Of a DNA stretch of 60,000 bases, positions 21,668-31,895 are shown piece after piece. The translations under genes and the position numbers were made by a program. Below the pieces are notes generated by a model, which was not told the DNA's origin, ran no database searches, and was given only the letters and a program-made list of their open reading frames with translations. Numbering within the stretch: position 1 is the stretch's first letter; each line of letters begins with the position of its first letter. This DNA comes from Strigamia acuminata (lineage: Eukaryota; Arthropoda; Chilopoda; Geophilomorpha; Linotaeniidae), in assembly GCA_949358305.1 (NCBI GenBank), contig OX442314.1, positions 57,485,369-57,545,368 of the forward strand. Reading direction: 5' to 3'.

Positions 21668-22688
21668 ACATAAGCCTGCCACATATGCTCGAATTTTAGT
21701 GCAAGAAATTCTTGCACAATTAAAGGAGAATTCCAGAAAATTGGACTGCTTAAAGGAAGATGTTAAAGAATTAAAGAAGCAAGAGAATTTTGACAATGAA
21801 AACTCAGAAGATGATAGAAAATCAAAGAAGAAAGTAATGGTAAGCAACAGATAACATAAAGTAAACAAATTATTCAATAAATATTAATAATGTGGTTTTT
21901 TTGGAGCAGAATCTTGTACATGCAGCGTACAAAACGTGTGATAAGATAAGGAATGGACTGTTGGGAGTGGTCTCAAGGACGTATATTGCATTAAACTACA
22001 TTTTTATCTAAATAAACAACTCTTGTCTTCAGACATACATCAGTAGAAAACCAACAAATATCAGACCAGATACGAGGATATGTTTTAGATAGTTTACCAA
22101 ATGATCAAGGCATCAAAAGAAAATTAGAAGGTGAGTTACATCCTTTCCACATTAAACTGTTTATGCCACTTATGCAAATTTTTTACAGATTCCTTGAAAC
22201 GCTATTTTAAGACACAGACAGAAACAGCTTGCCGCCAAGTGAATGCAAGTGGCAAGACTCATCACAGCTTTAAACAAAAATTCAGAGAGAGGAAAAAAAA
22301 CCAGTAATTATATCACATTTAAAACAAATATTTAATTTATCTAATTATCCCAATTTTCATATTAGAATTACGGCGACGAACAAATGCACTACTCAATATA
22401 CCACACTGGAGTAAGGAAAAGAAGGCATCCTATGTAAAAGGATTAACAAAAGACACCATGAGTTCAGAAGAAACTGATACTAGCTGCCCGGAGTTCAAAC
22501 AATTCAAGAAGAAAGTATATACGAATCGATCAAACACCTTCAATAAGCTTGTCAACTACTTAGACAAGACAGCAATGAAGGCTGACACAGATCAACAAAA
22601 ACGTTTACTAGTGAAACGAGTTGAAGGAAGTACAAGTGACAAGAAAATGCCAAAAGATTTGCCTCTGTGGGTGTACGCAAAAAAATGA
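21668..22688 (+). CDS. Putative small spliced gene with coiled-coil N-part
   Basis: Exon-like blocks with fitting splice sites run along the plus strand. A lysine/glutamate-rich coiled-coil exon ends at 21839 (ATG|GTAAGC). The next runs 22033-22130 (TTCAG| to GAAG|GTGAGT), another starts at 22189 after TTTTACAG, and a final exon 22366-22688 after CATATTAG reads LRRRTNALLNIPHW, then KGLTKDTMSSEETD, and ends LPLWVYAKK before a TGA. The third exon lacks an obvious GT donor in the right phase unless a weak internal site is used, so the model is incomplete. I do not recognise the family. The MSSEE stretch followed by basic sequence resembles accessory ORFs of animal DNA transposons, but that is only an impression. 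It follows the P-element relic directly. Confidence 0.4.
21672..21715 (+). repeat. 44-bp segment repeated at 23883-23925
   Basis: The bases from AAGCCTGCCACATATGCT to the run GTGCAAGAAATT occur nearly identically at both places, 2.2 kb apart in the same orientation. The second copy diverges after GAAATT. The two copies bracket the spliced gene and the minisatellites, suggesting a local segmental duplication or two related elements. Confidence 0.7.
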
Positions 22689-22888
22689 TTTGCTAATTTC
22701 TTTACTAACTTTTAACTTAGAAAAATTATTAACAAAATATTGATACCTGAATTTCTTCTAACTTTTCGATTTTTTTAACTTTATTTGTGAGAATTAATAA
22801 TAATAATAGTAATAATTTTTATTTATTTATTTATTTATTTTTTATTTGTGAGAGTTTTATTTTTTATTTGTGAGAATTGTATTTTTTA

Positions 22889-23250
22889 TGTGACAATTTC
22901 ACTTTTCATTTGTGACAATTTCACTTTTCATTTGTGACAATTTCACTTTTCATTTGTGACAATTTCACTTTTCATTTGTGACAATTTCACTTTTCATTTG
23001 TGACAATTTCACTTTTCATTTGTGACAATTTCACTTTTCATTTGTGACAATTTCACTTTTCATTTGTGACAATTTCACTTTTCATTTGTGACAATTTCAC
23101 TTTTCATTTGTGACAATTTCACTTTTCATTTGTGACAATTTCACTTTTCATTTGTGACAATTTCACTTTTCATTTGTGACAATTTCACTTTTCATTTGTG
23201 ACAATTTCACTTTTCATTTGTGACAATTTCACTTTTCATTTGTGACAATT
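22889..23250. repeat. 22-bp minisatellite, about 16 copies
   Basis: The unit TTTGTGACAATTTCACTTTT plus CA repeats head to tail with almost no variation. Each unit contains GTGA-CAATT-TCAC, a short inverted repeat able to form a small hairpin. It is preceded by looser ATTT-rich repeats from about 22790. There are no spacers, so it is not a CRISPR array. Confidence 0.95.
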
Positions 23251-23450
23251 TCATTTCTTATGTGACAATTTTATTTCTTATGTGACAATTTTATTTCTTA
23301 TGTGACAATTTTATTTCTTATGTGACAATTTTATTTCTTATGTGACAATTTTATTTCTTATGTGACAATTTTATTTCTTATGTGACAATTTTATTTCTTA
23401 TGTGACAATTTTATTTCTTATGTGACAATTTTATTTCTTATGTGACAATT
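23251..23450. repeat. 20-bp minisatellite, 10 copies
   Basis: The unit TTATTTCTTATGTGACAATT is a shortened relative of the preceding 22-bp unit (shared TGTGACAATTT). The switch between units is abrupt at 23251, and one 22-bp-type unit returns at the far edge. This implies two separate rounds of expansion from a common precursor. Confidence 0.95.
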
Positions 23451-23945
23451 TCACTTTTCATTTGTGAAAATTTTATTTTTTAAGTGACAATTTCACTTTT
23501 TATTTGTAAGAAATTTATTTTTTATTTGTAATAATCTTTTGAAGTATAAAATAAATTTTTAAACTTTTCAAATAATTATTTTAATTTAATTTGAATTTGA
23601 ATTTAATCTATTAAAGTAATTGTAAAGCTATAAAAGCTATACTTTATTTTCTCTAGTAAAGACATTCTAACCATTAACTTTACATAAACTGTAAAGATGA
23701 TTTCTAACTCAGGAAAGTTGTACTTGTAAATGCAGGCTTTTTATAGGAAAGTTTGTTGTACTTGTAGTATAGTCAACTTTAGCACAACAAGTAAAGTCAA
23801 CTTTAATAATCGTTAAAGGTGGGCTTTCCAAAAACTTTTCTGGGCATTCACAACATGGAAAGTTCCAATTTCATGCAGTGATAAGCCTGCCACATATGCT
23901 AGAATTTTAGTGCAAGAAATTTTTTATAATGTGGATTTAAAGTTA
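23451..23945. other. A+T-rich spacer without a gene
   Basis: This holds residual TGACAATTT motifs, several copies of AAAGTCAACTTTA and the second copy of the 44-bp repeat at 23883-23925. No coding content is supported. Confidence 0.5.
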
Positions 23946-24155
23946 CATGTGTGGCATTGCTGCTGCGAACACACTGCACGATGACGGAAGTTGCCAATTG
24001 CAACCACCAATGGACACTGGCCATATCCACACCGATTGGTCAGGATCGATCTGGCCCAATCAGGAGGGCCCTTCCCTAAACACGAAGTGCGTTCCTGAAA
24101 TAAAAGACCAGGATCTTCTGCCAAACACAGCTCCAGCCATTCTTGTAACAGCCCT

Positions 24156-25352
24156 TTGAAGAAACCAGACGCATCGAGATCAGTCCGAAGACCAGCCACG
24201 CAGTATTGTGGGAATGGTTTAGTGGACATTAGCGTTGGGTTCGACTCTGAGATTAACTCAGTTGGTTCCGGTGACTCAGCCAGATATGGAGGTAAAGAAT
24301 TTGACTCTGAACAAATTGGTTCGGTTGGTTTCAAATTAAAACAAGTTGGGAATGGTGGGGTGCAGGTATTTGGCTCTGAACCAGACAGTTCAGTTGGTTT
24401 CACGTTCAACACTCCATCAGGTTTAGAGAAGGATCGGAAAGACTGTACAATACTAAGCTCAATGCTCATAGGTGGGCTAGCAGTTGTGGGATTTCTGATA
24501 TTGTGTTTGGGCTTTAGGGTGTATGAGGTAAATGAAGTCATGAGTATGGTTTTCACTCAGTGGCACCGAGTCAAAAAGGGCAGCTGAGACAAATACAGTT
24601 GACACGAAAGAAGTTCTGGAGCTAACTATTGGCACTAAATTGGGGTCCAGTGGGGCTGACGAGGTGATTGCAGCGGCAAACCTGCCAAAGCGACATATCA
24701 CTAGGTTGTACTGGATTAGTGGATAGCCCTAAAGATTTGGGGAATCCAGACCAAGTTGTTGTTGTTGTTGTCAACTAGTTTGATTCACATCCACACATGG
24801 TCGAATAGGCTACTAGCATACGGTATGGAATACGAAGAAAATGAATGAGACTGTGAATTAGTTGGGATTACAAGCGCCACTATCGATCTAATCAAAATGG
24901 TTAAGGTCAGTAAGGCTATGGTTATTGCTTGCAGAAGCACCAAGAACAGAGCATCTATGGCTGGAGCAAGTACCTGTTACAGCTGTGAAAGCGATTCAGG
25001 CATAACAGCTGAGACAGTTAGTAAAGATGCAACAGGTTTGATTCATGCACACACATGGGACAAATTATTGGCATCCATTGATATAGCTTCAGGTGGAGAT
25101 ATCTGTTTTAAAAGCTTGATCGGGTTGGATACTACTAGTTCTAATGACGATTTCGACTTAAGGGTTAATTCAGATTTGGACAGCATGTTAGATTTTGGTT
25201 CTGATATTGTTTCAAAAGATGAGATCAGTTTCAACACTACAGACATGATTGATTTTGGCTCTGAGGGCATTGGAGATTTGGATAAGCTGTGTGATTTTGG
25301 TTTCAACAATGAATTCGACTCTGGACTGAACGGTTCAGTTAGTTTGTTTTGA
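24156..25352 (+). other. Repeat-rich degenerate ORFs with F-D/G-S-E motifs
   Basis: Two plus-strand ORFs (24156-24587 and 24897-25352) share a recurring motif such as EFDSEQIGSVGFK, FGSEPDSSVGFTFN, MLDFGSDIVSK and MIDFGSEGIGDL. The first also has one hydrophobic segment (LIGGLAVVGFLILCLGF). The minus strand is open over much of the first region too (23924-24556), so strand choice is not secure. I read this as a decayed protein with tandem acidic repeats. No family is recognised. Confidence 0.3.
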
Positions 25353-25365
25353 TGAACAAAAATTT

Positions 25366-25578
25366 ATGCTGCGATCAGAAGAAAAGTGCACATTGCTAAT
25401 GGCTGTTTTAGGAGACAAGAAGCTGGTAGCATCTTTTGACATGACACCTGAAGATTCTCAAAAAGAGGTATTCGTACTTTTTTCTGCCTTGCGAGATGCA
25501 AGTGGATATGAGATATGCACGCAGCAATGGAAGGAAACTATACTTGCTACCATCTCCAAAGGAACGTTATTGCCCTAG
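25366..25578 (+). other. Short ORF, unrecognised
   Basis: The 70-codon ORF lies just after the repeat-rich ORFs and before exon-like pieces of the transposase-like gene at 25785. Composition is compatible with coding (MTPEDSQKEVFVLFSALRD), but no domain is recognised. It may be part of the same disrupted gene. Confidence 0.25.
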
Positions 25579-25784
25579 AATAATAACTGCAACTGTGCCA
25601 CGTAGTAAGCTCTACAAAAGACCAATGCAAAAAGATGTAAGTGTTGATGGACAGGTATGAAATTTAACACTTCTGATCATAATTTCTTACTTGAAAAATC
25701 CACAAATTGTGTCTACACAGCTTGTGCAAGTAAGCAATCACTGTGAAAACAAAATTATATAATAATTCAAATTTCTGATTAGTG

Positions 25785-25922
25785 CAATGAGATGACAAGT
25801 TCAAACGCAATGTAATTAGAAGCATTAAAAAGAGGGATCAAACATCTGCATGCAAATAAAGTAGGAATTAAGAGTTTAACAATTGATCGCCATGTTAGTG
25901 TAAAAAAGTTTTTGCGCGAAAA
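25785..25922 (+). pseudogene. Transposase-like gene, exon 5' of the DIRS insertion
   Basis: After a splice-acceptor-like ATTAG the frame gives EALKRGIKHLHANKVGIKS, then LTIDRHVSVKKFLREK, where the DIRS element begins. The L-T-x-D-R-H segment, followed in the downstream piece by HYFDVWHVAK, is characteristic of a widespread family of animal transposase-like proteins. I relate the family tentatively to Kolobok transposases. There is an in-frame TAA in place of a residue just before LEALKR, so the gene was probably already decayed. The continuation is at 31382-31895. Confidence 0.7.
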
Positions 25923-25969
25923 AGTAAATTTTGCAAAGTAATGAAGCAAAATATTAATTGTATGAATAA

Positions 25970-26100
25970 CAAATAAATGATGTTACTTATGGCTTGTCCA
26001 ATTTAATGTACCAAAATCAGTACTTTTAAAGAAAAAAACCGTCAGGTGGCGTGCCCGATAATAGGGCTACTGCCACTACTGACCACCAGTTCAATTTTTA
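25970..26100 (+). repeat. DIRS left inverted terminal repeat
   Basis: About 131 bp from CAAATAAATGATGTTACTT through GGTGGCGTGCCCGATAATAG to GACCACCAGT is the reverse complement of 31236-31369 with few differences. DIRS elements characteristically have inverted rather than direct terminal repeats, with short non-inverted extensions outside them, as here at 25923-25969. Confidence 0.9.
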
Positions 26101-26340
26101 TAATATATCAGACTGGTAATAAAGTTAATCATACACATGTGTTACTATTTGAAATGAAATTTATTTTATTACATTCAAATCGTACATCCAGACGAGATTC
26201 CATCCTTGATAGCGACATTATCAATTTTCTAAATAACAAAAACAAGTTAAAATTTTTTTATAATATATGTGAATTTATCAATATATACTGTATTAACGAA
26301 TCAGGGTGGGATTTCCAATCTTGGAAAGTGGGTGGGACAG

Positions 26341-26443
26341 TAACATCATTTATTTGTTATTCATACAATTAATATTTTGCTTCATTACTTTGCAAAATTT
26401 ACTATTGTATAACATCAACAAATAAATGATGTTACTTATGGCT
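26341..26443. other. DIRS internal complementary region
   Basis: Bases 26341-26403 are the reverse complement of the left outer end (25923-25990), and 26404-26443 the reverse complement of the right outer end (31343-31381). This region templates the joining of the two ends into a circular intermediate in the DIRS-1 model. It overlaps the end of the recombinase ORF, as in other DIRS elements. Confidence 0.9.
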
Positions 26444-27608
26444 GTTCGTAGCCACTCAAAATGGTTGAGGAAAATTCATGCGTTATATTATCAATTGGTT
26501 TGTTATAATGATTGTGAAACGTTCTTGCTGTGGACCAATCCGCAGCTTTCATAATATGAGAGAGATGTAAACCTTTACTGAATGCAAAAGAGGTCGAAGC
26601 TGCTCTTGTGGAATGCGCTTTAAAAATAGAAGTGTCTATTCCTGCATTAGTAAGAATTGTTTTCACCCATCTAGCGATGGTACTGATGGAGACTGGTTGA
26701 AAGGGTTGAGATGAAGAAAGAAAAAACTGTTTATGATGGCCCCTGAATGGTGTTGAAAATTTCAAGTAAAATTTTACTGCTGAAACAGGACATAAATCAG
26801 TATCCGTGAAAGAATTGACTACAAAAGGTGCCTGGGACCCAGATTTTCGGGTCTTAAGTAAAGGAATGTTACATGAGTTTTCATAAAATGTTATCTCGGA
26901 AGATAAGGCACATAAATCAGAAGATCTACTCGCAAGACAGAGTGCTAGAATGCCTATTGTTTTGAGATTCACAGCTAATTTTGGGGATGACTGATTTAAG
27001 GAAATGCTTTTTAAATAGATTAGAACTGGGCCTACATGCCAGATGTGGGAGTATCTTGGTTTAGGGGGTTTTGAAAGAAAAATACCCTTCATTACTCGAT
27101 GTATTAAAGGATGGGTTCCTAAAGCTTCATGCCCACTCACACAGAGTGTCTGAGAAATTGCTGATCTGTAGCAGTTTATGGTATTATAAGCCAAGCCAGA
27201 AATAGAAAGAGTACTAAGAAAATTAGCTAGTTGGAAGTGAGATGGCGAAAAAGGGTTAACATGTTTTTTCTGAGCCCATTCGCACCAGCTTCTCCAGTAA
27301 CGTTCATAGTTTTTAGCTGATGATTTTTTCCAGGAAGATCCCACCAACCTGGAAGCCTCTTCTGAAAGTCCCTCGTTTCTAAGCTTGGTGAGGAGAGTTT
27401 CCATGCAGCTAGAAGTAGTGATTGATTCAGAATCAGAGGGTGAGATTCTCCCTTTGGATTGAGTATCAATTGAGGGTGGTTCGGTAGCAGACAGGGAATG
27501 TCTGTCGACAGCTTCCAAAGCATAGGGAACCATGGTTGGGCGGTCCAGACTGGGGCAATCAACACCAATTCCTGTGTGAAGGAAGCATATTTCAGTCGTT
27601 GAATGCAA
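26436..27608 (-). CDS. DIRS tyrosine recombinase
   Basis: This ORF of about 390 codons overlaps the RT ORF in another frame. An N-terminal helical SAM-like region (HFQLANFLSTLSISGLAYNT, then CYRSAISQT) precedes the catalytic part. Visible catalytic elements are an arginine in ALCLASRSSDLCALS, the H-x-x-R box in KAHSTRAASTSFAF, and a C-terminal tyrosine in TFHNHYNKP. It would insert the circular DNA intermediate by site-specific recombination, without an integrase and without target duplications. The true start is uncertain because the first part overlaps RT. The catalytic residues are intact. Confidence 0.88.
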   Translation of the reverse strand: MHSTTEICFLHTGIGVDCPSLDRPTMVPYALEAVDRHSLSATEPPSIDTQSKGRISPSDSESITTSSCMETLLTKLRNEGLSEEASRLVGSSWKKSSAKNYERYWRSWCEWAQKKHVNPFSPSHFQLANFLSTLSISGLAYNTINCYRSAISQTLCVSGHEALGTHPLIHRVMKGIFLSKPPKPRYSHIWHVGPVLIYLKSISLNQSSPKLAVNLKTIGILALCLASRSSDLCALSSEITFYENSCNIPLLKTRKSGSQAPFVVNSFTDTDLCPVSAVKFYLKFSTPFRGHHKQFFLSSSQPFQPVSISTIARWVKTILTNAGIDTSIFKAHSTRAASTSFAFSKGLHLSHIMKAADWSTARTFHNHYNKPIDNITHEFSSTILSGYEQP

Positions 27609-29624
27609 GCAGGAATAAGTGCAAATGGGGGAAAAGCATATGGAATTCCAGAACCCCAGTTTTGGATTAGAGCATCAAAAGCCTTTGCTGAAGGATCTGG
27701 CTTCCAACTGTAATAAGGTGAAAGCTGAAAATTATGATTAGAGGCGAATAAATCGATACAAAATGGACCCCACAGGTTGGAAATAAGGTTAAAGACCTCT
27801 TGATCTAATTTCCAATCACCCGAATCAAACAGACTACCTCGTGAAGCTGCGTCTGCCAAACAGTTATCTGTACCTGGGATGTGTTCCGCTAAAATTGTTA
27901 AGTTTCTGTCCATTGCCCAAGACCACAAGTCCTGAGCTACCGCAGTTAATTCTGATGATCGTGGGCTACCGAGATTATTTATTGCTGCTATGGCTGATGT
28001 ATTATCCATTTTAATTCGAATGGACACTCCTGACTGGTCCCTAGCTAAAGCTTTTAGTGCCCAGAAAGCTGCTACAAGCTCAAGAACGTTGATATGTTTA
28101 GAAAGGTAAACTCCTGTCCATACACCTCCAATGCTTGTGTTTCCCGAAACTGCACCCCATCCTGTGGATGAAGCATCCGACTCTAAAGTTAGAACAACTG
28201 GTTTTGGAATAAGAGATCTACCTTTGCATGAATTCAAATTTCTAATCCACCATCTTAATTCGTTACGGGATTCTTTGTTAAGATAGCATTCAGATTCATA
28301 CGAACCCTTACGTAAGAAACGCGTCTTTAGTTGCTGAAGTCCTCGATAATGCAAAGGTGCAGAGGAAATCGCCAGAGCGGTGGCATTCAGTTTGCCAATA
28401 ACTGAAGCTACTTCTCGAACAGACACTTTTTGTTTGTTAAGTAAATTCTTAATGGAAATCTGAATTCCTTTAGCCCTCTCCTCGGGTAAGGATACTAACA
28501 TTTTGACTGAATCTATTTCAAAACCCAAAAAAATTAATTTTGTAGTAGGCTCTAAGATTGATTTTTTATTATTAACTATAAAACCTAAATTTTGAATTAA
28601 GGAAATGAAAAAATCTCTTTGTTTAATCAAAAGCTCTCTGTTTTCAGATGTAAAAAACCAATCATCTATAAAAACTGCAAGAAGAACATTCAATGACCTT
28701 AAAAATGATGCTATTATTCGACATATCTTTGTGAAAATGTATGGGGCCGGACCTAAACCAAAGGGTAATACACCCAGTTCATAGAGGACTCCTTTCCAAA
28801 TAAACCTAAGAAATTTTCTAAAATTCTTATCAATGGCCACTGAAAAATAGGCATCAGATAAATCAATTTTTATCATAAAATAATTCGGTTCAATAAGACT
28901 CAGTGCTGTGTGGATTCCTTCCATTTTAAAATGATGAAAGGTAATATGTTCATTTAATGGCTTTAAATTTAGAATTGGTCGGAAACCTCCATCCTTTTTT
29001 GGAACTAAAAACAAAAAACTAATAATCTGATCTGGTCTGTGGTTAACGGCATAAGCTGCACCTTTTCTAACCATATTTTTAACTTCCTCATCAATCAATA
29101 ATGTTGCTTCCTCTGAAAAAACCGGATGAGTGAAAGGGGACTGAATGGGATGAGATTCAAAATCAATCTGATATCCTTTAACTGTAGATAGGACCCAGGG
29201 ATCACTAGTTAATTTCTTCCAATTGTGGATGCACAGAGGTAACCGGCTCGAACGAGCCGAAGATTGTGTAAATGGTATTTCAATAAAGGCTGATGAACTG
29301 GACCCCCCTGATTCGTAAATAAGAGGAGAAGATTCATGCATGTGTAAATTCGACTCCTCACCCGATTTGTTATTTTTTGAATGATCTTTGGTGTATCCGC
29401 CACGCCCTCGTGTAAAAGGTTTCTTGTAAAAAGGCTTGGGACGACCGTCGGTTCCTTGGGTGTTACTTCTAGCCTGAAAATTCGTTTTCTGTTGATAACT
29501 TTGGTGCTTGTTGTCCCTGAAGTTTTGTTGGTATGGGTGTGATCGAAAATGTGACCCTCCACCTCTGTTGCCGCCAGATCGCGTTCTTGCTTTGTCCAGG
29601 GCAAAAAACTCGTCAGATTGTTTT
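27227..29624 (-). CDS. DIRS reverse transcriptase-RNase H polyprotein
   Basis: The frame opens after an acceptor-like TTTGTTTCAG at about 29625. It begins with a glycine/arginine/asparagine-rich stretch containing GGNRGGGSHF and FTRGRGGYTKD. RT follows with MIKIDLSDAYFS, LPFGLGPAPYIFTK and the catalytic AVFIDDWFF, so the box is FIDD rather than YxDD. RNase H follows with LTLESDASSTGWGAVS, then KMDNTSAIAAINN. The DIRS-specific C-terminal domain has CIDLFASNHN and PYAFPPFALI. It copies element RNA into DNA. The link to the gag exon may be a short phase-1 intron (about 29702-29625), making one long spliced message. Confidence 0.9.
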
Positions 29625-29652
29625 TCTGAAACAAACGGAAATTTGTAATAGT

Positions 29653-31135
29653 TTAGATAATATTCTCTGTTTCAGGCACATTATTATAGTTACTAAAGTA
29701 TTCGGCGAACTTGTTTTCAAACAAGAATTCGTGATGGCTATGCCGGAAAGACTTTGAAATGTTGGTATTACGTCCCGCTAGCGCGTTCACAACATTAAAT
29801 CGTCTCTCGTCATTTACTTTTGATGACAGACTACTAACTTGTAGTAGGATTGCCTGCATAGCTGTTAATGCTTCAGACTTTGACAGAGGGTTATTGGCAA
29901 ATTCCCTGTCAAAAACCTTGGCTGCAACTGCACCAATGCGTAGGATTGAGGAACCAATCTCTTTAAATACTTTCTCTCGGGCTGCAGAGTAGGAAGTCTT
30001 CCTGGAGTTTACGTATGCTTCCACATCGGGGTCCATTTTTGTCATTCTTAGGGCCGGGACCTGATGAGTCGGGCAAGGGAAGATCTTGGCCAGCTTAATT
30101 CGTAAAGTTTTACTAGGTCGTACTGTTAATTGTTTCTCAATCTGATTAGCGGATTCCTTAGCTAGAAATGGAATCTCCTCCTCGGATCCCCATTCGGATC
30201 CGTCCGAGTCCCCCTCTTGACTAGGAGACAAAAAACGTATCTCACTCGATCCATTTTCGACACGATCGTACGGTTTGCGTCGGCAGGGAGAACCAAATTC
30301 TTCACGGGAGCGGTCCCAATCGGTTTCCATATAGTTGCGTCCACAACCTCGCCCCTCGTGGTGCTTTTGACCATCGTAATAAGCTCCCGAATCATTGAAA
30401 TCGAATGATCGACGAGACTAAAAATAAAAAATCTTGCATATAGTATAAGTGGTTTCAGCCCACAACATAATGTGAAATACTTACGTTTTCCTGACTGAGA
30501 TCGCTTCTCTTGTCCGCGATGGACCATGAGCCATGCTGATCTCTGACAAACTTCCCGCGCAATGGGGAAATTCCATCATAGTCTGGAAGATCATAATGAA
30601 CAGAATTGATATTTCTATCACCGCTCCACCTGTCTTTGCTAGAGCAGGGCATTTGCGAGAAATCAATCAAATCATTTTGGGTAGAAAAAAGGGAGTCAGG
30701 CAGTCCTTTAGCTTTTGCCGCCTCATGTCTCAGATTGTCAAAATATTCCCTGGAGATGGTTATATTACTATCCACCTCTCTGTCCGATTCCTCTGTAGAG
30801 CTGTTATGGTCTGCTGGATTGATCTGAATGTTTCCCTCATCGTGGCCGTCATTTTCCTCGCCCGCTGCAGACTTGTCGGTAACATGGAGTTCGGCGGAGG
30901 TAACTGCCGCAACTTCGGTCACGGATTTTTTGCGTCCGGAACGTGTTCGTGACGAAATGATTTCAGCACGCGGATGCGATGTTACCAAATTGTTGATGAT
31001 ATGCCCACGCGACGTTTTGGGAACATCAATGGCCGCCTCGATTCTGGTTCCTCCGCGTGGTCGGGTAATTGGTGGTGTGCTTTTCGAAGCATCGTTACCC
31101 ATTTTCCTTCTTCTTACGATAGCTGCTTCTGCCAT
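29653..31135 (-). CDS. DIRS Gag-like ORF1, two exons
   Basis: Exon 1 runs from the ATG at 31135 to 30485 and ends GAAAAC|GTAAGTATT, a near-perfect donor. An intron of about 63 bp ends TTTTTTATTTTTAG, and exon 2 continues from about 30418 in phase 0 to 29653. Exon 1 encodes a charged, basic, then acidic region. Exon 2 carries SRRSFDFND, then an acidic segment and a helical region with KEIGSSILRIGAVAAKVFD and EALTAMQAILLQVSSLS, consistent with the gag-like first protein of DIRS elements. It should package the RNA. The short intron inside a retroelement ORF is notable, because reverse transcription of spliced RNA would lose it. Confidence 0.75.
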
Positions 31136-31235
31136 GTGACGAATTAGTTCAAAAGCAATGAAGAAATTACCAAATTTAAGTGATAATTTAAATAAAAGTC
31201 GGAGACTTAAAAAACGTGTACTGACCAGTGGTCAG

Positions 31236-31369
31236 TAAAAATTGGACTGGTGGTCAGTAGTGGCAGTAGCCCTATTATCGGGCACGCCACCTGACGGTTT
31301 TTTTCTTTAAAAGTACTGATTTTGGTACATTAAATTGGACAAGCCATAAGTAACATCATTTATTTGTTG
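31236..31369 (-). repeat. DIRS right inverted terminal repeat
   Basis: Reverse complement of 25970-26100. The outer dozen bases to 31381 (ATGTTATACAAT) are not inverted but are copied in the internal complementary region. Confidence 0.9.
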
Positions 31370-31381
31370 ATGTTATACAAT

Positions 31382-31895
31382 TATAAAGAGATCACACACT
31401 ACTTTGACGTATGGCATGTGGCAAAAGGTAATTTTGGTTTAAAAAAAATACTTATTACTTTTAACTTAACTTGATTAAATTTTTAGGAGTAACTAAAAAA
31501 ATTAAAGCAAAGGGGAAGGCATCAGCATGCAAACAGTTGTTGGATTGGTCGCATTCCATTTCCAATCACATTTATTGTTATTGGTGTGCGGCATCCAGTC
31601 GTGGAAATAGCACACTAGTTCAGAAGAAATGGAATTCAATTCTCAACCACATTTGTAATCAAGACGAGGGTCATGGTGTATTCTTTACAAAATGTGAACA
31701 TGGACCATTAGATAAGGACCGTGAATGGCTTCAAAAGGTTAAAAAAAATTCCTGTTTACATTTCTGTAATTAGCCTTACAAAGAGTGTTAAAAAAATTTA
31801 TATTTTAGATTAATACTTGCAGCACTTCATTTTAATGAAAATACAAGCAGAGATGAAGAGGTTTCAGGAATCGGTGAAAAGCAATGATCAGTCTC
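31382..31895 (+). pseudogene. Transposase-like gene, exons 3' of the DIRS insertion
   Basis: The first piece reads THYFDVWHVAK and ends at AAAAG|GTAATT near 31415. After an intron ending TTTTTAG at 31486, the exon to about 31735 reads LLDWSHSISNHIYC, then KKWNSILNHICNQ, HGVFFTKCEHGPL and EWLQK. A last piece from about 31809 reads LILAALHFNENTSRDE. These are consecutive conserved blocks of an animal transposase-like family (DVWHVAK, SISNHxxWC, KWxSxLNHxxN, LAALHFNEN). Between the last two blocks the usual region before LAALHFNEN is missing, so the gene also has an internal deletion. A polyadenylation signal AATAAA at about 32110 may be its 3' end. Confidence 0.72.

Larger units (their letters stand above)
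25923..31381 (-). mobile_element. DIRS-type tyrosine-recombinase retrotransposon, apparently intact
   Basis: The element has inverted termini, no target duplication, and an internal complementary region near its left end. It carries three coding blocks on the minus strand: gag (spliced), RT-RNase H with the DIRS C-terminal domain, and an overlapping tyrosine recombinase. Boundaries were set by the internal complementary region: it copies inward from 25923 and 31381, the joined ends of the circular intermediate. Removing the element rejoins an exon of a transposase-like gene in frame-compatible fashion. No stop codons or frameshifts are seen, so it may be active. Confidence 0.93.

Noticed and set aside
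22889-23450. Regular short repeats resembling a CRISPR array
   Set aside because: Units are directly adjacent with no spacers, and the DNA is eukaryotic. It is a minisatellite.
23924-24556. 210-codon minus ORF as a gene
   Set aside because: The plus strand over the same bases shares its repeat motif with the next plus ORF, so the minus frame is more likely a shadow. Not certain.
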